64,000 nt of DNA, taken from NCBI GenBank assembly GCA_963576475.1, contig OY754964.1:6004149-6068148 (forward strand), read 5' to 3'. Both the position numbers and the translations under genes were made by a program. Below the pieces are notes generated by a model, which did no database searches, had not been told where the DNA came from, and was given only the letters and a program-made list of their open reading frames with translations. This document shows, one piece after another, positions 58,871 to 64,000 of the stretch. Numbering within the stretch: position 1 is the first letter of the stretch; each line of letters opens with the position of its first letter. This DNA is from Molanna angustata (lineage: Eukaryota > Arthropoda > Insecta > Trichoptera > Molannidae).

Positions 58871-60788
58871 ATATGCCAGAGAAGAAGATTTAGTGTTTTA
58901 TTTATTTTATTGAAAAATAATTATCTTTAATTTAAATATGTATTATTCATTATTATGATTTAAAACATAAAATAATGATATCAATAGAAAATATAGAAGT
59001 GTAAGTAAGCTGTTAATTTGTACTCGCACTACACAATATTATGAAAAATACAACATAATAAAATCTACGAGTTAAGACATATAAAAACCTTAAGTGTACA
59101 TATATATTATGTAATAGGAATTTTGAATAGTTGATTAAATAGTAAATTTAATAATTATCAAAAACGCTATTCTTATATGTCAACAAAATCATTTTTTAAT
59201 TTATAGTTGCGGCAATATTTCACATAGGTTAAAAATATTATTTTTTTAGTTTCTAAGGTGGCGATCACCTTTTGTAAATCAGAATTTACGCATTCTGAAG
59301 AAGCAAAGGCAGACATTGAGTAAAAAGTGAAAGGATTTGAATTATAAAAATGATCATTTTCACGAGAACTACTATTGACGTCAAAAAAAAAAATTATAAA
59401 TAATTTAATTTCAATTTAGTACAATATATTATATACATGCATATTCAATTCATTAAAATGTATAAAATCAATTGATTTAATGTACAATAAAAACATAAAT
59501 TACATAAACACTGCAATATGTGACATTGAATAAAAATGACAGATATTTCCATGTACAATCAAATATTGAGAGCTATTTGTCAATTACAGATTAGACATTA
59601 AATTTCTATTATACTGCGTTTCAATTAAATGTGCACTTCATTGTAATGTGGGTATGAATGCAAGTCACTTAGATGAACTGAAAAATATTGCCATATCACC
59701 AAATTAAGTTTCCCAAATCTCATATTTGAGACTGAATAGTAAGAAATTGTTAAACAAATAACCTGAAATTTATATAATAGAATGAAACCTGTCTTATTTG
59801 ATTATTTTTTAAACAAAACACTTATTTTTAACAACTTGGGCAGGTTTACTAAAATAAACTATTACAAAATTTACAATAGAAAAAAAATTACCTAACTGTA
59901 GGGAATATTCTGTTTTTAATGCGTAACAACAATGCTAAATGCATTCATACTAACATAACCACTCAGTGTACTTTTAAATAAAACACTCCAAGAATATTAT
60001 TCATTTTAGAATGCGTAATACAGGCATATTGTCTTTGGTGTTGTTTTCTATGGATATTTTTCATGAAAATGACGTGACAACAAATTGTACTGTTCATGTA
60101 CAAAATGACAGCACTTCTATTTAAAATAATTGAAATAAAAACATATAAACAAATGATAAAAGAAATATGAGACAGTTCTTAGGTGGAGACTACATGTTTT
60201 CCTAGACATTTGAAAATTGTCATTTAAATTTCCGAGAATTTAAATAAGATCAACGTTGAATGTGCACAGAAATATGTTGTTTTATCTGTTTTGTTGTTTG
60301 ATCATACATGCTGATTGTCAATCAACGTTGATTGTGCATGGAAAAATTGGGCATAAATGTCACAATTGAAATTGTAAAATTTGTTATTGCCATAGTTCAA
60401 AAATATTACAACAGCAATGTTTTGAGTGGATGAAATTAAATTGATATACAACAATTTATTGATATTTACAAACTGAAATAATAAATTGTTATTAAAATTT
60501 GTTAAATCTATATTTTCCCCTCTCTCTTTCTCGTAAATGAGAAGGCACATTAGGCATTTCAACTAATATGAACTTAAATTTAACAGGCTGTACATTAACT
60601 AGCCAAATACATTATATTATATTGTTAAACAACGCAACCTTCGATCAAAAGGTCACTTTGCCAATTCCGCACTGCAAATGTTATATGTATGTATGCAATG
60701 TGCTCATTATTCAATTGAAGCCTGTGATGTGCAGAAAGGATTAGTAACAGATAGTTATAGGTATAAGCGACATTTACATGCAAACATT
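58871..60788. other. Gene-free stretch next to the zinc-finger gene
   Basis: AT-rich; the part next to 60788 is probably the 3' UTR of the minus-strand gene. No repeat recognised. Confidence 0.4.
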
Positions 60789-63147
60789 TTATATTTTAGG
60801 AAGTTTGGGGGCACTGACTAGCGGATTGGCCCTACGGAGGTACTCCTGACCCTCCGCCTTGTAATCGTATTGACACCCATGGACTTCTGCGTAACGATGA
60901 GGCGCGCAAAATATCACACCGCATCTGCAAGTGTGAATTGAGGCGATGGTCAGACGTTTCTTACAGAACGCGCATCTCATGCGTTTGGTTTTCTTTACAT
61001 CGTTCTTCTGGGCTTCCTCCTCAGCCTTGGAAGAAATAACGGGTAACACGACTGTATCTGAAGACTCTCTGCTGTCACATAATTGGGTCATTGAATAAGG
61101 TTTGTCTTCTAATTTATTAGGGGTAGAGTTTATTGTCTTTAATTCGGAAAGTAACTTTGGGGACAATTGGATGGGTTCTTGAACTGTAAACGGTGGCTTT
61201 TGTTTCATACTTTGTATCTGTAGAACTTCTTGATTCCTATTGACGCAGCGCTCGTATAGCGGGGTGAACCTATCTTCTTGAGAGTATCCTCTAGACTCGG
61301 GCTTGTCGCCAATCCTAAGGCAATTGTTGGGCATCTTTTGTATGCTCGCTTCGTATCCCTGTCCTCCATACCCGAGCAAAAAATGTCTTCTGGATACACC
61401 GTCCAGGCGATTTTTGTGATCTTGAAGATTATTATGATCTAGTTTTAAAATTTTCTTAACTCTCCTACATCGGCGCTCACTACCGACTTCGAGGTTTCTT
61501 CGAGAAATATTTGATGTACTATAATGACATGCGGGAACGCTAGAGTTATTTTTAAAAGTATCTGCGTAATCTTCATTATGCATAAACCTTATATTGTGAA
61601 CAGAATTATTTTTGCTAAGATTTTCTTCTTCAAATCTAGAAGATTCCCTGGATAGACTATCGGACATACCGCTACCGGAACAGTTGGTACCGAAAGCCTT
61701 CACTGAGAATCCCGGATCAGTCCAGCTAATGGGAGACGGGGACTCTTCGTCCATTCCGAAGGAAACATTACGAAAAGATGTGTCATTGTTTGGTTGAAAA
61801 TTTGAAGATTCTCTTTTCAATACATCAATTTTATGTAAACTTTCATCACTTACATCCAAACGTTCACAATTTGGATGTCTACTCAACGATGGTAATATTT
61901 TGTTTCTTTTTAATCCTAATAAATCTGATGTACTACTAGAAAATACCATCGGTTTGACACTGGAAGCTCTCTTGAAATAGACACCGTCTTGTTTGTCTAT
62001 TCCTGAGCCCCATGTATTATCAGAACTAGGAACATTTAATTTATTATTACTTTGAGAGTTCATGAATAGGTTAGATATAGAATTGCTAAGATTAGTATTC
62101 TTTTTAGGTATTCTATCATCGTTGAGGTCCTTGAGTTGATCAATTTGGGGTTCGCTACCAGTGGGAGTGTGGGAAGGTCCAGCGACAGGTTCAGCGTATG
62201 TGCTCAGCAAGTCAGTTCTACTGCGAGATTCAGTAACTCCGTTTAATTGAGAGTTGGAACCAAAAACCACTTTTCTCACAACACGTTTGATGTGATTTGA
62301 GTTACTCGACTGATGGAAATAATATTTTCCATGATTCTTGAATGGGTCTGCGTTCTGAGAAGATCTGTCATTACTCAATAGCTGTGCAACACGATATTCT
62401 TCGTGGAAGTCTCCCGCTGAAAATGTCACACAATATTCATTTATAGGTTATCACTTTATTTGAATAATATAAAAATTCAAATTCTACAATGTGAAATTAT
62501 TTGAATATTTTTTGAGAAATGAAAAACAAGAAAGAAATGTACCATGGTATAAAAACACATGGTGGAAAAAAAGTATTTAAGATGAATGTGTGGTTAACCC
62601 TCTGAACACGTAAATCGACCAAAGTCGCCCAATTTTTTTTTCTCTTTCGACGTGTAAATCGACTATAGTCCATGGCATGTAAAAAACGTTACCTTTGGAT
62701 ATGAAAAAAAATTTAAATTAAATCTTTTGAGCTCCGTGACAACTATTTTTTGGTGTATTAAATCAAGATATTGATTAAAAAAAATTTAAATGAATTTTAT
62801 AGAATACTTTATTTTTTATTGAAAATTTGCAATTTTCAGATCAAATTTTATTTTTTGCTTAACGCGTTCAAAGGGTTAAACAATAAAACAGATGAAAATA
62901 AGTGCATTATGAGATGGTTTGGCCACATTAAGATGAATTATAAAGGCGTACCCAGTATTTGATGTTGGGTAAAAATAATGAATGGCGAATTTACTATGTA
63001 ATAAACTTATTTTAATTTAATTTATGATTCATCAATATTTACGTTGAAATATTTTACCTGTATTAGGAGAGTGAGTCGCTAACAGTGTGAGGGGAAGAGG
63101 AGGAGCTGTGCTGGTCTCTAAGACTACACCACCAGGACCAGATCCAC
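60789..63147 (-). CDS. AN1-type zinc finger protein, ZFAND4-like, 3' part
   Basis: Two exons on the minus strand, 63147-63058 and 62416-60789, joined in phase (AAT ACA G | CG GGA GAC) with GT/AG ends. About 571 codons are visible; the start and any N-terminal domain lie beyond the right edge. The last 63 residues form an AN1 finger: CAFC, HTCRCG, FCAPH and HGC supply the Cys/His zinc ligands, followed by the strongly conserved ending NPLVSAPKLPKI. The middle is long, Ser/Asn-rich and without known domains. An AN1 finger at the C-terminus of a long protein fits ZFAND4, which carries an N-terminal ubiquitin-like domain and no A20 finger; the smaller ZFAND5/6 proteins are much shorter. The role is probably ubiquitin-linked; the exact function is not established. 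The ATG at 62429 lies upstream of the acceptor and is not the start. Confidence 0.88.
62598..62875. mobile_element. piggyBac-type MITE, 278 bp
   Basis: CCCTCTGAACACGTAAATCG at the left and ACGCGTTCAAAGGG at the right, with TTAA at 62594-62597 and 62876-62879. It sits in the intron of the zinc-finger gene. It has the same orientation as the long copy at 24600 and matches its two ends. Confidence 0.85.
62900..62960 (+). mobile_element. Short LINE A fragment
   Basis: Encodes CIMRWFGHIKMN, the FGHV.RMN box of LINE A, and nothing else recognisable. It begins right beside the piggyBac MITE. Confidence 0.5.
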
Positions 63148-63194
63148 CTAAATAAATACATTTTAACATTTAACACATTTTAACATTGAACTGT

Positions 63195-63412
63195 GCCGAC
63201 CGCCGTGGCACAGTTGGTAAGACATTCGGTTTCTGTGCGGGCGTCCTGGGTTCGATTCCCAGCAGAGGAGAAATTTATTTAAATTCATTTCTTACGCAAA
63301 TATTGCTTCTCTGGGCTGGAAACACTGGTTAGTTGGAAAAAATTGCCATACGGCAATAAACTAGCCACTTGCACAGGGTGCAAGGAAGTGTTCATTATTA
63401 TTATTATTAAGA
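63195..63412 (+). mobile_element. SINE family A, complete
   Basis: tRNA-like head with A-box TGGCACAGTTGG and B-box GGTTCGATTCC, then a body with TTCTCTGGGCTGGAAACACT and a CAATAAACTAGCCACTTG block, ending in an ATT-repeat tail. It lies in the intron upstream of the visible zinc-finger exons. Confidence 0.82.
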
Positions 63413-64000
63413 GTATCTTGATGAAATAAGTGGGCAGTGGCTAAAATCAAACTCTACTTAACTCACTCCATTACAACTAGAGCGTTTATTTAGAATCTAA
63501 ATTTTAGATTCATAGGCTCGGTATTACAGTCGGCCCTCAACTCATTGAGTTTGTTAAAATCAAGATTAATGTTAAGGGGAGATTGAATCCATTTCCGTAT
63601 TACAGTGCAATATGACATGTCAGTTACTAAATCTTCAATTATAGACATATTTTACTTTTTCTGTGGTTATTATCCATAGAATTATAATGTACAGAAGCCG
63701 CGTGTAGTACAAATTTCGAATTCAAATGTATGCCAAGTTTTTTTTACATGTGTGTGTGAGGCGGTAGATCGGTTGGTCTACGTATTATGTAGGTGTGCGT
63801 ATCGGTAGGAGTACGTATACAGCCGGGTGAGTGAAATTTGTCTGCTTCAGCGTAGTTTTAGTTGGCATACATTCATTGCGCTGACTAGGTATCTGTATCA
63901 TATATAATCTAAGTTATTATCTGTCAAATTTTAAATAACCTCAAATAATCAAATAATACGAACTACAAAACGGGACGCTACGACTTGAAATACTATTGTT
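63413..64000. other. Right-edge intron stretch
   Basis: Presumed intron of the zinc-finger gene. No exon with matching phase was found. Confidence 0.4.

Noticed and set aside
61612..61797. 61-codon plus-strand open frame
   Set aside because: Shadow of the zinc-finger gene on the other strand.

Overview
The window is animal nuclear DNA, about 70% A+T, from an arthropod and most likely an insect. The genes have short exons with GT/AG introns, and the intergenic DNA is full of transposon debris. Helitron ends, tRNA-derived SINEs, piggyBac and Harbinger MITEs, and LINE tails encoding a WFGHV/CFGHVERM motif would suit a moth or butterfly. That placement is inference; the order cannot be proved from this sequence alone.

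Five protein-coding genes can be read. (1) Plus strand, 3890-15870: c-Jun N-terminal kinase (JNK, basket), complete, 8 coding exons, plus a second possible first coding exon (1b, 6917-7014) inside intron 1. (2) Minus strand, 29254-29967: TAF9, the TFIID/SAGA histone-fold subunit, intronless. (3) Plus strand, 32848-37786: mitochondrial short-chain 3-hydroxyacyl-CoA dehydrogenase (HADH), complete, 5 exons. (4) Plus strand, 45650-48628: inositol polyphosphate multikinase (IPMK/Ipk2), 4 coding exons. (5) Minus strand, from 63147 down to 60789: the 3' part of an AN1-type zinc-finger gene resembling ZFAND4; its 5' exons lie beyond the right edge. The genes have unrelated roles (stress signalling, transcription initiation, fatty-acid beta-oxidation, inositol phosphate synthesis, ubiquitin-linked) and no operon-like link is suggested.

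Repeats by region: 1-3.8 kb holds a LINE fragment, a palindromic MITE, a Helitron, SINE pieces and a tandem array split by a palindrome. The JNK introns hold a 4 x 91-bp array, a TIR element and a LINE interrupted by a second LINE and a SINE. 15.9-29.2 kb is gene-free, with a head-to-head pair of Penelope-like 3' ends (GIY-YIG remnant, hammerhead-like motifs), a 767-bp piggyBac-type element and a 404-bp Helitron. Next to TAF9 is an inverted, frameshifted fragment of TAF9 split by an insertion with an 8-bp target duplication. HADH introns hold an 11 x 53-bp and a 17 x 20-bp minisatellite. 37.8-45.4 kb and 48.6-60.8 kb are gene-free, with SINEs, LINE tails, a Harbinger-like element and more MITEs.

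The observation most worth checking is JNK exon 1b. It would give an isoform whose N-terminus and ATP-binding loop resemble p38 MAP kinase while the rest of the kinase stays JNK.
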